Positions 52,638-62,346 of a DNA stretch of 64,000 nucleotides are shown here, in pieces (position 1 is the first letter of the stretch; every line of letters starts with the position of its first letter). This DNA comes from Hondaea fermentalgiana (Eukaryota; Sar; Bigyra; Thraustochytrida; Thraustochytriidae). The position numbers were made by a program, and so were the translations under genes. A model generated the notes under the pieces. That model worked only from the letters and a program-made list of their open reading frames with translations, searched no databases and was not told where the DNA came from. The stretch lies in the NCBI GenBank assembly GCA_014084085.1, contig NPFB01000096.1, positions 12,841 to 76,840 of the forward strand, written 5' to 3'.

Positions 52638-53259
52638 CGCTCTGGCCCCTTTTAGTGAAAAATGGGTTGTGCACAAAGAGGCGTTACGGGGGGCACCAGC
52701 GACAATGACTCCGACTCCCTGAGAGCTCTGAGCTGCCGCGACTTGAACTTCGATCTGGATCCTTAGCTTGCGGCCTGATCCCGAGTCGTCTGAGCCACGT
52801 GAGTCTATTTGCTTTCCTGTGACTCCGCCAGTTGCGTCGAAGGCGCAGCCCCATCAAGGCGCTGCGGTGCATTCCAGCGAGCCAACTAAAGAAAAATTGA
52901 CAAATGTTTTCCTTTGTTTTCCATTTTTTTCGTTTTACTCATCACGAGTTCCCTTCAATTTTGTTTCTACGCGCACACCTTGCAGGCCCGTAGAACTCTC
53001 CCCGCGCGGGGCGGGTGTTTTTGGGGGAAGAAGAGGGCGACCGTGAATGAATGACCCGCTGCAAAAGTGCATTCTGAGATCTCCTTTTTTTGATCATCTT
53101 GGTGAGACAGGAAGCGGGCTAAGGCGGCACTGCTCTTGTTTGCTCGTTCTCACAAACGCGCACGCTTGCGCGCTCGCGCACGAAGTACGTGCCAGAGTAA
53201 ACTGCTTGTAGTGCTGTAAAAAGAGAAACGCGGGGGGCAAACCCTTCAATTCGAGCAAG
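52638..53259. other. Intergenic spacer
   Basis: Spacer between two plus-strand genes. T-rich near 52905-52935. A minus-strand stretch near 52725-52800 has weak A-box and B-box-like words but no tRNA fold (see rejected list). No gene is supported. Confidence 0.45.
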
Positions 53260-53925
53260 ATGCCCAATGAAATGTCAGCGCACCTGTACAAAGATGGTCA
53301 CGTGACACATGACTGGCAGCAAACGCAGTTTCTGCAGAAAGCCTTTCGTGCTGAAGACGCTCTTCGCGAAGAGGTAGAGCGCTATGGACAAATGCGACCC
53401 AAGAGAAATCGCATGCTTGACTGGAACGATGGCGAAAGCTCTCGATCGTCGGGAAGAAGCAACATGATTTCGTCACGGAAATTCCAGGGCCCCTCCGCAC
53501 GAGGAAGTGCGAGATCTTCTGCACGGGGATCATGCTCAACATGCAGCTGTGGCTGCAGTCACTCGAGCCGATACTCGACAGCAAGATCCGGCATGTCGTC
53601 GCGAAGATCAGGATCTTGCCGGAGCAGCATCATTTCGTCTGAATGCTCGAGCTTTTGCAGCTGCGACTGCCACAGCGACAGCGGCTGGTCGGACGCGATC
53701 TCGACGGGCCGTAGTTCCGTACTTTTCACGGGGCGAACAGATTCAACACGTCGCGTGGACTCTTTGCTTGCACGAAAACGCCGGTTGGAGGCTCAACTCG
53801 AGGCGCTCGAAGAGGAACTTCAGGAAAATGAAGTGCTGTCTTCTTCCGCAGCGCCTTCGGCGCGATCCCTGCGAAGCACGGGTAGCAAGACGAGCAGCGT
53901 ATCGAGCAAAAAACATCCAAAGTGA
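53260..53925 (+). CDS. Small Ser/Arg-rich protein with paired Cys motifs
   Basis: The 221-residue product starts at an ATG with A at -3. Residues 1-55 form a charged, probably helical region (DWQQTQFLQKAFRAEDALREE). The centre is extremely Ser/Arg-rich and holds two Cys clusters, CSTCSCGCSHSS (about 92-103) and CSSFCSCDCHSDSG (about 128-141). A short Leu-rich coiled coil (LLARKRRLEAQLEALEEELQ) precedes a Ser/Lys tail. I recognise no family. The Cys clusters could bind metal or be lipidated; both are guesses. It converges with KIFBP and follows the docking-like gene. Confidence 0.6.
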   Translation: MPNEMSAHLYKDGHVTHDWQQTQFLQKAFRAEDALREEVERYGQMRPKRNRMLDWNDGESSRSSGRSNMISSRKFQGPSARGSARSSARGSCSTCSCGCSHSSRYSTARSGMSSRRSGSCRSSIISSECSSFCSCDCHSDSGWSDAISTGRSSVLFTGRTDSTRRVDSLLARKRRLEAQLEALEEELQENEVLSSSAAPSARSLRSTGSKTSSVSSKKHPK

Positions 53926-54038
53926 AACAGCCCCAAAAGATTTTTATGATAGGAGTTCTGTGCTTTTTCAAGAAAAAAAAAAAAGAGAAGAAACGTGACG
54001 ACGATGTATCCTGTAGACCTCGTCCTTCGTGTCGATGT

Positions 54039-56024
54039 TCAGAAAGCGAGAGCCCCCCCGTTCATATTCTGAAGATGGTCGATTTGCTGTGGTACGAGCT
54101 CCGCGATATCCTTGCAGATTTGCCTCTCCGTCTGGAAAGCCTGCGAGTCGGCTGCAAGACGCTCGGAGGCAAGCTTGCTCGTAAGCTTGGCATACTTGAC
54201 CTGCTCCTGGAGAAAGAGCACGCGTGCCGGGACCGAGCGAGGGTCAGGGGGAATCATTGACTTGAAGGCGTGCATTGTCCAAAAGTGCGCGCTGAGGTAT
54301 GGAAGCGTGTACTCCTCGCCCGTTTCTTCATCATTCGAGCTTGCCTTGTCCTTGGCTTCGGCTTGTTCAAACATTTTGCAAAAATGGCCATAGTAGCGAA
54401 CCATCTTCATCGCCCACTGATTGACCCTTTTGATCATGGCAGGTTGGAGAGAGAGCATCCACGCATCGGATTGAACCTTGGCTGATGCGCGCGCCAATGT
54501 CAGCTGCGAGTTCAGTGCAAGATGGGCAATGCTACCAAGCTCAAAGGCAATCTCCTGGTGCTCCTTTAGGTAAACTTCGGGGTTGAGATCATCGAGAAGG
54601 TCGGCAAGAAGCTTTTCTCGCCGACCATGCATGGCCACGAGGCGCTTTGGGTCGGTCTCAAAGGCCGCAAGATCCTTGTACAGGCCGCTCTGCGATTGAA
54701 GGATCCCAAGATGCGCAGTGACGTAGCCGTCGAGTACGTAAAAGCGTTTGGCCTGCACAAAGCACGTGTTGGCCACGTTAAACAGCTCGCGCGCAGCCTC
54801 GAAAGTGGCCACTTCCTGTGCTGCAGGCACGCAAATATCCTCGTTTTCACGTTTGTCGAGCGATTTACTTGGGACAAAACAAGTTTGCTCGTCGATGCTG
54901 GCCCATGCGTCCGGCAGATAGGCTTCCACTGGCTCGTTCTCCTCGCGAGCGTCGCGTACTGCAGATGCAATTCGAAGCACCTGGGCGTACATGTTTCCTT
55001 TGGCCTGTAAAAGGTCCGCTCGGACCTGTTCGAATTGCTCACCACTCTGTTTACTATCATCGAGATCATCCAGAGCACGTCCTGCAGCGCAGACGCAGTG
55101 CGCAGCAATTCGCGTTTGGCCGCGCTGGAGAAAGTAAGAGGCAAGACCAAAGGCGTTGGTGATCCACGAGAAGGGTTCGTACGAATGTCTCAAGATGTGC
55201 TGACGGTAGAGAGTCTTACCGCAGAGTTCGGCCGACGCGCCGGCATTTCCCGCTGCCGCTTCTACTTGTGCAAGGAAGAAGAGCGTGCTCGTGTATTCTT
55301 GAAGACGTGCATCTGAGCCAAAGCGTGCCTCGCAAATGGCGCGGGCACGGCGGAGAAAACGCCTTGCACGTCTATCACCGTCTGCACGATGTGACCACAG
55401 AACACCGAGAAAGTTGTAGCCGCTCACAAGATGTTGGATGGCGACGTCCGCGAGGCCGTCGCGAACCTTGCATTCACATCTTGCAATTTCTGATTCTTCG
55501 TTACAAGCTTCCTGATTTGCGGGAGCGGGATCCTGGTCTTGTTTGTCAAAGATGGCAACAAGGGCGTTCCATGCTTCGGGGCCCTCGATGGCCTCGGCGC
55601 CTTTGCGCATGCTACGCTCGCCATCGGTGTTTTCTTCAGTCAGATACAAATTGACGCCAATGCGAATGTCAAGCATGGCCAATTCGAGGCGCGTTTTGTC
55701 CGAGTCATTTAACGACGCATTCGCTGACTCCTCTCTCGATGCAGCGTCTTTCTTGCCCTGGCTTTTCGAGAGCGTTTCGCGTGCGTTTTCTAGGACTTTA
55801 CGGGCCGCATACTTGGCCTTGTATGGCTCGGTCGCAGGACTGGGCTCGCACTCTGCCTGATCGGCATCGCGAACCGCCTTTTGAAACACATCCGAACAGC
55901 TACTGAGAAGCCTGTCCTCCTCTTCTGTGCAATCGTTCTGATCCTTGTGCTCTGTCTCGAGCTCGCTGGCGTCGGGGGTCTTGTTGTCGGACGTTGGCGT
56001 CACTTCAACGCCATCGGGCTCCAT
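54039..56024 (-). CDS. KIFBP: KIF-binding protein (KIFBP/KBP)
   Basis: From the ATG at 56024 (context AAAGGATGG) the product is 661 residues, close to the ~620 of animal KIFBP. The frame opens 96 codons upstream, including an ATG at 56285, but that stretch is basic, unlike the family, and approaches the APC11 leader. KIFBP is a helical TPR-like protein that binds and inhibits kinesin motor domains. Seen: TPR-like helices around 200-330 (AVAIQHL... YNFLGVLWSHRADGD), and a diagnostic block KRFYVLDGYVTAHLGILQSQ, SGLYKDLAAFETDPKRLVAM and DLLDDLNPEVYL (about 445-510), followed by conserved C-terminal helices. The N-terminal 100 residues are acidic and disordered. It is divergent from APC11. Confidence 0.88.
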   Translation of the reverse strand: MEPDGVEVTPTSDNKTPDASELETEHKDQNDCTEEEDRLLSSCSDVFQKAVRDADQAECEPSPATEPYKAKYAARKVLENARETLSKSQGKKDAASREESANASLNDSDKTRLELAMLDIRIGVNLYLTEENTDGERSMRKGAEAIEGPEAWNALVAIFDKQDQDPAPANQEACNEESEIARCECKVRDGLADVAIQHLVSGYNFLGVLWSHRADGDRRARRFLRRARAICEARFGSDARLQEYTSTLFFLAQVEAAAGNAGASAELCGKTLYRQHILRHSYEPFSWITNAFGLASYFLQRGQTRIAAHCVCAAGRALDDLDDSKQSGEQFEQVRADLLQAKGNMYAQVLRIASAVRDAREENEPVEAYLPDAWASIDEQTCFVPSKSLDKRENEDICVPAAQEVATFEAARELFNVANTCFVQAKRFYVLDGYVTAHLGILQSQSGLYKDLAAFETDPKRLVAMHGRREKLLADLLDDLNPEVYLKEHQEIAFELGSIAHLALNSQLTLARASAKVQSDAWMLSLQPAMIKRVNQWAMKMVRYYGHFCKMFEQAEAKDKASSNDEETGEEYTLPYLSAHFWTMHAFKSMIPPDPRSVPARVLFLQEQVKYAKLTSKLASERLAADSQAFQTERQICKDIAELVPQQIDHLQNMNGGALAF

Positions 56025-56480
56025 CCTTTTCACGCGCTTCCTTGACCCTCGAGCGAGACCCACGCGAAACCTCTGGCTAGCGTGAGCGGGATTACGCGCG
56101 CGGATACCGGCGCCCTTTGCACCGCTTCGTGTGTGAACCCGGTATACCCTTTCTCCGATCAGAGTTGGTTCGCGACAGCGTTTTGCTGGACCGCGTTCTC
56201 GCGCCGTCTGCGCGCGCCAAGAAGGGAAAAGTGACTCGAGAAGCACGGTCGCCTTGTAACGCTCTCTGCGAAGTGAAGAATGCATTCGCCCGAAGTGAAG
56301 AATAGACGCCACAAGGGGTCTGCTCGAAGCGACGGTTTTTCGATTGATCAGTCAGTCATTCGCAGCCTGAGCAGCGGCAGAGAAGACAATCAGGCAACGT
56401 GCGAGCCCACAGACGAACGGCTCGCGAGGGCGGGCGGGCGGGCGGGCGGGCCTGCCGACCGGCCGCAGCGACGTGCCGCG
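56025..56480. promoter_or_regulatory. Divergent promoter of KIFBP and APC11
   Basis: The 456-base spacer between two ATGs of opposite genes. A GCGGGCGGGCGGGCGGGC run lies at about 56428-56448, a plausible GC-box-like element. No TATA box is evident. Confidence 0.5.
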
Positions 56481-56964
56481 ATGCGTGTTCGTGTGAAAAA
56501 GTGGCAGGCCGTGGCCAACTGGAAGTGGAACGTCGATGACGATGTCTGTGGCATTTGCAGGTACGTGGACGGGGCTTTGCTGTCAAACATCTCGAAGGAG
56601 CGCCGCGTAGCTAGGCGTCGTAACCTATGGATGACAATTCTACCGCAGATGAATTCTGAACAGAACAAATTGCTTGGAACTTGTCTGCGCACTCTTGAAG
56701 AGCTGGGAATGAACTCGGCTCGAAACTCTTCTCAATGGATGGACAAACTAACACGCTGGGCTCTTTGTATGGCATTTCGAACGCAGAATGCCCTTTGACG
56801 CATGTTGCCCGGACTGTAACGTGCCAGGGGATGAGTGCCCGCCTGTGTGGGGTGAGTGCAACCACGCGTTTCACATGCATTGCATCGTAAAGTGGATTGA
56901 GTCGCAGCAAAACGCACGGCAGCAGTGCCCCATGTGTCGCGCAGATTGGGTTTTCCGCAATTGA
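56481..56964 (+). CDS. ANAPC11: APC11, RING-H2 subunit of the anaphase-promoting complex (one intron)
   Basis: Coding exons are 56481-56560 and 56787-56964, giving 85 residues (human APC11 is 84). The intron (56561-56786, 226 bases) begins GTACGT and ends CGCAG; splicing joins TGC-AG to A-ATG and restores the family motif CGICRMPFDACCPDC. APC11 is the catalytic RING that, with APC2, recruits E2 enzymes for cell-cycle ubiquitylation. Seen in the joined protein: C23/C26, C34/C37 and C44 of the extra zinc site, C51, H53, H56, C59 and a final CPMC (74-77) ending in the typical WVFRN-like tail. The N-terminal KWQAVANWKWNVDDD strand that packs on the APC2 cullin is present. No single open frame covers this gene. 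It is divergent from KIFBP and convergent with RFC2. Confidence 0.95.
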
Positions 56965-57519
56965 AAAAGCATCCAAGAGGGTCACGGGAAGCTGCCCGCG
57001 ACTACGATCTGCGGGTGAATGCAAGTACATATTGCGCCATTTGACGGAGTGTTCGGGCATTGCAAAGAAGATCGCAATGTACAATTTATCGTCGAAATGC
57101 ATTGAGTAAGACTCCATGCAATACGGGTCTTTGCTTCCTCCCCCCCCCTTCCCCCTTCCCCCCCAAAAGAAAGCGAACAAAAAGAAAGACAAAGAGAGCA
57201 AGTTTAAGGTCTTCAATGACACTCTTTCTTGATGCAATCATTTGTTCAAGAATCGCCTTTACAGGTTCGGGGGTTCCAGCCAGCGTTGGTTTTCTTTTTC
57301 TAAAAACAAACGATGACTGCGGACACACAAAAGCTCACATCTTTACTTTTCGTCAAAGGAATGCGCGTTCGTGCGATGCATACGCAGAAAAGCAGATCGA
57401 CCGACAGTTGTTAGACGGAGAAGGGCGTCAGGGCTGTGGTCTGACAAGGTCCAGCGAAGCACGCTTAAACTTTTTCGTAATAGGCAGGCTCGTAAGGTCA
57501 AAAGAATGGAATGTAACAT
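56965..57519. other. 3'-3' intergenic spacer with C tracts
   Basis: Convergent spacer between APC11 and RFC2. It holds CCTCCCCCCCCTTCCCCCTTCC-type tracts at about 57136-57165. No gene is supported. Confidence 0.5.
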
Positions 57520-58662
57520 CTACTTTTTCTCACTGGGTGATGCCAGAGCACAGAGCCGAGCAAGTAGACCCGAAAGCTGAAGATTGGATTGCATGCCTTC
57601 CAACACACGCATGTGAGTTATACCAATCTCGCGAATGAAGCTGAGCTTGAGGGGCTCGGGCATACTCTGGGCCTTGCAGACCTTGAAAAAGGTGTTGATG
57701 AGATCGGCGGCGGCATAGCCATGCTGGTAAAGAGAGTCTAGTTTCTCCGTGGCATTGTCCACGTCGCCTTTGATGCAATCCTGCAAAATGCCAGTGACCA
57801 CGCCGGGATGAGGCTGATCACAAACACGAAAGACATTGGTGTCCGAGAGTGTGCCAAAGCCTGCATGCGTTGACTGCAGGTTGTTCAGAGCGTTACGCAT
57901 GTCACCCTCGGCAGTAAAGATGATGGCTTCGAAACCCTTTTCTGTGGTGGCAATTTGCTCTTGCGCACAGACATACTTGATGCGCTCAAGAATGTCAACG
58001 TCACTGAGACGCGAATAGCGCAGAATGGCACAGCGACTCTGGATAGGCTCGATGATCTTGGAAGAAGTGTTGCAAGCGAGGGCAAATCGCGTCGTGCTCG
58101 CATAAAGTTCCATGGTGCGACGCAGCGCTTGCTGTGCTGCCGAAGTCATGCTGTCGGCCTCATCGAGAATGATGATTTTATGAGCACCTCGCGGCAGCGT
58201 CACTTTCTTTTGTGCAAAGGATTTAATTTTGTTGCGCACCACATTGATGCCACGGTCGTCCGATGCATTCAGTTCCAGCACCGCCTCTTTGTACGCAGGT
58301 CCGAGCATCTCGTGCGCGAGCGCAAGAATACTCGTCGTCTTGCCAGTGCCAGGGGGGCCTGCAATGATAATGTTTGGGAGGTTGCCCTGTTTTGCAATGA
58401 CTGCAAGTCGCTTCACCGTTTCTTGGTTGCCCACAATGTCTTGGAGCTACACGATCGATTGTTCAAGCAATTTCTCTTGCGTCAGTCGACGATTTTCCCA
58501 ATTTTTCTCCTGACCAAGTTAAAGCAGGTCAAGTGGCTACCAAAGAGCACGTACCTTTCGCGGCCTGTACTTTTCCACCCATGGCATTTCGGGAGGCCGC
58601 ATCGCCATCGCAGAAAAGCTGCTCGTTCCTTTTGACGAGCTCGAGCTGCTTGAGCTCGTCAT
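57520..58662 (-). CDS. RFC2: Replication factor C subunit 2 (clamp loader small subunit; one intron)
   Basis: Exon 1 is 58662-58555 (36 residues) and exon 2 is 58446-57520, for 344 residues (human RFC2 is 354). The 108-base intron begins GTACGT and ends GTGTAG in phase 0, joining WVEKYRPRK to [11 protein letters not shown], the family's N-terminal motif. RFC2 (yeast Rfc4) is part of the pentamer that loads PCNA at primer-template junctions. Seen: Walker A GPPGTGKT (66-73), Walker B DEAD (131-134), the SRC arginine-finger motif (173-175), sensor 2-like [11 protein letters not shown] and the C-terminal collar domain ending LLARLCAL. Exon 1 begins with a Thr/Ser-rich MTSSSS stretch at an ATG with A at -3. 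The match to RFC2 rather than RFC3/4/5 rests on [17 protein letters not shown] and [19 protein letters not shown]. Confidence 0.95.
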
Positions 58663-59524
58663 TGTGTCTGCCGACTCGGGCTTCTTCGGCTCAAGCGAAC
58701 GCGTTGCACGATTGCGTGCGCGCGCAAGGCAGGAAGCGCGCGTGCGCGAGAGAGAATGGCAGACGGAGAGATGTAGGAATGCCGGGCGCCCGTGCGCGGG
58801 ACGCTGCAATGCGTGCGCGCTGCAAATGCGCAGGAGCAGCTACCGTTCCTTGGTTTCTGTTTTGCACAGAGCGTGGTGGTGGTTAGGATTTCTAATTTTT
58901 TTCTTTTCTTTTTTGGTTTGGGTTGTTCTACTCATCCGAGCTAGGGCGGTCTTTTACGTAAGAAGAAAAGCTGACAAGATGAAGTGATTGTAATTCTTGA
59001 TTGGGGTTCTTTCTAGGGACGAAATGGGGCTTGCGCAGCTCATCGACCTCGCTCCCTCTTTACATCAAATTTTTATTTCTGAAATCGTGGAGTTGGGCAA
59101 AATCTCGGTCTAGCCTATTGCGAGCCTTTACGCGGTGGGTCATTAGAAGTTGCACGCGTGGATGGCAATCACGATTTTTAAAAATGAACGTAAAGTGACA
59201 GATGAGGTCATGCGTACGCATCGGCGAGAATCATTTCCTTTTGGAAAGAAGGGTCTCTCGGGTTTTGGTCTCTTGCCGGAGAGGTCGACAAGGTTTCTGA
59301 CTTTTGAGACGAAGGAGGTGAAAGAATGTCAAAATTCGTCAAGTTTGATGAGATGCACTGTATGCGGTAAAGATCGATTGGTGTATGTGCCCTATCTCCT
59401 TCTTCTAGTGAGTCACTATACCTATTGGGGCCAAACATAAGTAGGCTCGAATAAGGCACTCGTTTCATCTGGAGTTGTGTACGTTCTGGCGCGGTCCAAC
59501 TCCGGGCAGTCTGATCTTTATCGC
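58663..59524. other. Intergenic spacer upstream of RFC2
   Basis: It holds the RFC2 promoter (near side GC-rich, CGCGCGTGCGCG repeats around 58720-58750) and the 3' flank of the next minus-strand gene. T-rich near 58898-58915. Short open frames show no domain. Nothing else is seen. Confidence 0.45.
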
Positions 59525-60850
59525 TCAGGGTGAAAGAGAAGAGGACGAGGAAGACGAACCTGAGGAAGACGAGCTCGAGGACGATCCGGAAGACGACGAG
59601 CTCGAGGACGAGGACGATCCCGACGACGAAAGCGACGAGTCCGAGTCCGAGTCCGAGTCCGAGGAAGAGGAATCCGACGAGTCTGACGAGTCCGACGAGT
59701 CCGAAGACTCTGAAGAATCGGAATCGTACTTGCGAGATCGCGAGCGAGAACGGGACCGCGAGCGGGAGCCCGAACGGGATCGCGAGCGCGAACGCCTTTG
59801 GCGAAGCTCTTCTCTACGTTTGCGCTCCGCGCGCTTCTTGGCCTTTTCTCTCTTCCTGGCTTTCTCCTTGCGAGCCTTGGACAGTGAGCGCGTCGGGTGT
59901 CGGCGCCTGCGCCTGCGCCTGTACTTGGGCAGGTCGATGATGTCGACGTCAAAGCCATCGACCTTGTCAAGCTGGCGGCGGAGCTTATAGCTGAGGCGAG
60001 AGTCCTGAAGGATGACAGGAATGCTCGACACGTCCGCCTCCTTGAAGGCCCAAAGACGGCGATTGTCTAGTGTGTACATGAGCCCCTTGTGCTCGATCAC
60101 GGTGATGGCCGGAATATCAAAGGGCGAGATAATCTCCTCCAGGAGATCATCGACAGTCTCTTCGACCAGCCGGCCGTCATCAAAAAAACCCGAGATCTCG
60201 GAAACGGAATAGTAAATCGCCTCCGGACTCAATGTAACCCCATTTGTCTCAATGGCGTTCGAAAAGTCCTGCGAAGCGGCCCACGTGTACGTATAGGTAT
60301 TGTCCTGGGCAAGGTAGTTGTCACTGTCTGGTGCTAGGTAGAGAGAGGTGATGGGGGTCCGGTTTCTCAGGAGAAGTTTTTTCAGATGAGGGTGGAAGCC
60401 CTCCATGTCGAAAACGATGCGACCGTCATCGTAGCCCAAACAGTATGAGTCTTCGGGCCCAAGCGCGACGAACTGCACCGTGTAGAAGCGTCTCCTACGA
60501 ACGATCTCCCTGGTGAGCAGTTCGGGGATACCCCGGTGCTTGATGCTCCGGTCACCCACGGCGATAAAGGAGTCGTCGGGGCCGAAAGAAAAGGTGATGA
60601 GAGCCCCGATCGACGCGAGCGCGCGTTCGACTTCGCGGTCCACCTCTGCCTCCCACGCGCCGTCGGCGTAGCCAATCACGAAGTCGCGCTCGTTGAAGGC
60701 GATGGTCGTGATGTCCTTGTGGTGGCGACTTCTCGTCAGGGTCTTGGTCAAGCCCTTGGGCAGCACGCCTGACCAGAAGCACGTCCCCTCGCTGTTCACC
60801 ACGACGTACGAGTCCTTGGGCCCAAACGCGAGCGTCTCCACATGCATCAT
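59525..60850 (-). CDS. Repeat-domain protein with RS and acidic poly-Ser tail
   Basis: From tandem ATGs at 60850/60847 (A at -3) the product is about 441 residues. The N-terminal two-thirds contain at least four imperfect repeats of the form hhhFGPxDSYhhhxxDG (LAFGPKDSYVVVNSEG, FSFGPDDSFIAVGD, VALGPEDSYCLGYDDGR, LYLAPDSDNYLAQDN), suggesting a beta-propeller-like fold. The C-terminal part is very basic (about 310-350), then has RSRSRS repeats (about 350-373), then an acidic Ser/Asp run ending in poly-Ser with Gly. RS tails are typical of splicing-associated proteins, so a nuclear role is a fair guess. The frame stays open upstream to a GTG at 61144 through an (Ala-Glu) repeat of about ten units. 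No named family recognised. Confidence 0.75.
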   Translation of the reverse strand: MMHVETLAFGPKDSYVVVNSEGTCFWSGVLPKGLTKTLTRSRHHKDITTIAFNERDFVIGYADGAWEAEVDREVERALASIGALITFSFGPDDSFIAVGDRSIKHRGIPELLTREIVRRRRFYTVQFVALGPEDSYCLGYDDGRIVFDMEGFHPHLKKLLLRNRTPITSLYLAPDSDNYLAQDNTYTYTWAASQDFSNAIETNGVTLSPEAIYYSVSEISGFFDDGRLVEETVDDLLEEIISPFDIPAITVIEHKGLMYTLDNRRLWAFKEADVSSIPVILQDSRLSYKLRRQLDKVDGFDVDIIDLPKYRRRRRRRHPTRSLSKARKEKARKREKAKKRAERKRREELRQRRSRSRSRSGSRSRSRSRSRSRKYDSDSSESSDSSDSSDSSDSSSSDSDSDSDSSLSSSGSSSSSSSSSSGSSSSSSSSGSSSSSSSLSP

Positions 60851-62346
60851 CCTGCCCGTCCGCCCGATCTCCGCCGGCCTCTCCGCCTCTGCCTCCGCCT
60901 CTGCCTCCGCCTCTGCCTCCGCCTCTGCCTCCGCCTCTGCCTCGCGCGCGCCCCGCGCCTTATCGCCACCAGGCTGGCGCCCCGCTCGCCGCGCTGCCCT
61001 CGCTGCCGGCGTCCGGCCGCCGTCTCGGCGTCGCTCGATCTGCGTCTGCCGCGCCCGATCGATACCTCCACCCGCGCCAGGCGCTCGGCTCCGCCTCTGC
61101 CGGAGCGCGCCGCGGCCGGGAGGCGGCAGCGACTGCGGCGGCACGCAGGTCTCGCGGCAGCAGCAGCAGCTCGCGGAGGTATGGGTGTATGTCTGGACGG
61201 GGAGGGAGGCAAGTATGCTGCCTCGCCGGGCCCGTGCAGCGAGCCGAGTTCGAGCGCGACCACGACGAGGCTCGCTTGCTCGCTGGCCTGCTTGCTTGCT
61301 ATGTGCACGCCAGAGGCCGAGTTGGCGGCGGTCGCGGCCGCAGGAGACGGGCTCCGCGGGGCTGCTTGGCCTTTGGCTTGGCTTGGCTCAGCCTTGGTTT
61401 GCTTTCTTGCGTTCTTGTTTTTCTGGTTTGGCTGCGGTCGCTCTGCGGTCGCTCTGCGGTCGCGCGAGCGGCGCCGGGGCCTGCAGGCAGCCTCGCGACG
61501 GCCGGCGAGCGTCGAGCTCCCTCGCGCGCCTGCGGTCGGGCGTGCGCGCGGTCGGGGCGGCGGTCCGTGCTGCTGCTGCCAGGGCGTGCGTCTCTCTCGC
61601 GGCGCAGCAGCGGCCGCGGCGCAAGGTCGCTGCTGCACGCGCCCGCTGCACGCGCCCGCGGCCCTTTCTGGGGCGCGAGTGGCCCACTGTGCACACCGGG
61701 CGCGCAAGTCGGGAATGCGCGGATACCCCACTTGCGCGCGGCGATGATCGACTGCCGCTGGTGGGTTGATTGTGACTGCTTGCTTGATCGATCGATCGCT
61801 TGCTTGATTCGATTCGGATGGGCTGATCTGCACACACGCGCACGCGCGAACGCTGGGGCGGCAGCGCAGCGACGATTCGGAAGCGGGAGAACGAGGCCCG
61901 CTCATATGTCGTGCGTGGCAGCGGGGAGGCGACGGACACGGCGGATCTCTCGACTCGGTTTCCAGGACAAGCAGGCAAGGCCCGACTCGACTCGACTCGA
62001 CTCGCCTCGGCGCCCATCATAGCGGGGACGGGGTGTGTGACAATACATAGGATGTGTGTACCATCGCGCGCGCACCCCTGGCGAGGAGTGGACGCTGGGC
62101 GGGAAACCCGAATGGCGAGACGGCGAGGCGCGCGCGAGGAGGCGCGGCGCGGAGGAGGCGCGAGGCGCCGGGGCGTCGGGGTTGCCAGAGCGGGCGTGCG
62201 GAAGGCGCGAGGCTCGACTTTGCACCGATTGACAACTTCAAGAGAGCTGGACAAAAGACGGGTCGGGGGCTCTTCTCGTCGCCGCGGTTGGCGTCTTGCT
62301 TGCACGTTACTCGCGAGCTCCGACTTGAAGTGCGGAAGGAGCAAGC
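60851..62346. other. Long GC-rich spacer with minisatellites
   Basis: Upstream of two divergent genes. It contains a 12-base GCCTCTGCCTCC repeat (about five copies, 60886-60946), a CGGTCGCTCTG repeat (about 61435-61467), a GATCGATCGATCG run near 61787, and an ACTCG run near 61982-62002. Several overlapping open frames on both strands arise from the GC-rich composition; none has a recognisable domain. The promoters of both flanking genes must be here. Confidence 0.5.

Noticed and set aside
52725..52805. tRNA-like words on the minus strand (TGGCTCAGACGA and GTTCAAGTC)
   Set aside because: Spacing resembles A and B boxes, but the D-stem and T-stem do not pair and no acceptor stem forms, so no cloverleaf can be drawn.
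59024..59113. 29-residue plus-strand frame (MGLAQLIDLAPSLHQIF...)
   Set aside because: Looks amphipathic but is too short, with no supporting neighbour, conservation or clear transcript evidence.
60693..62344. Several 270-350 codon frames on both strands in the GC-rich spacer
   Set aside because: Low-complexity Arg/Ala/Pro sequence in multiple overlapping frames, typical of GC-rich DNA without stops.
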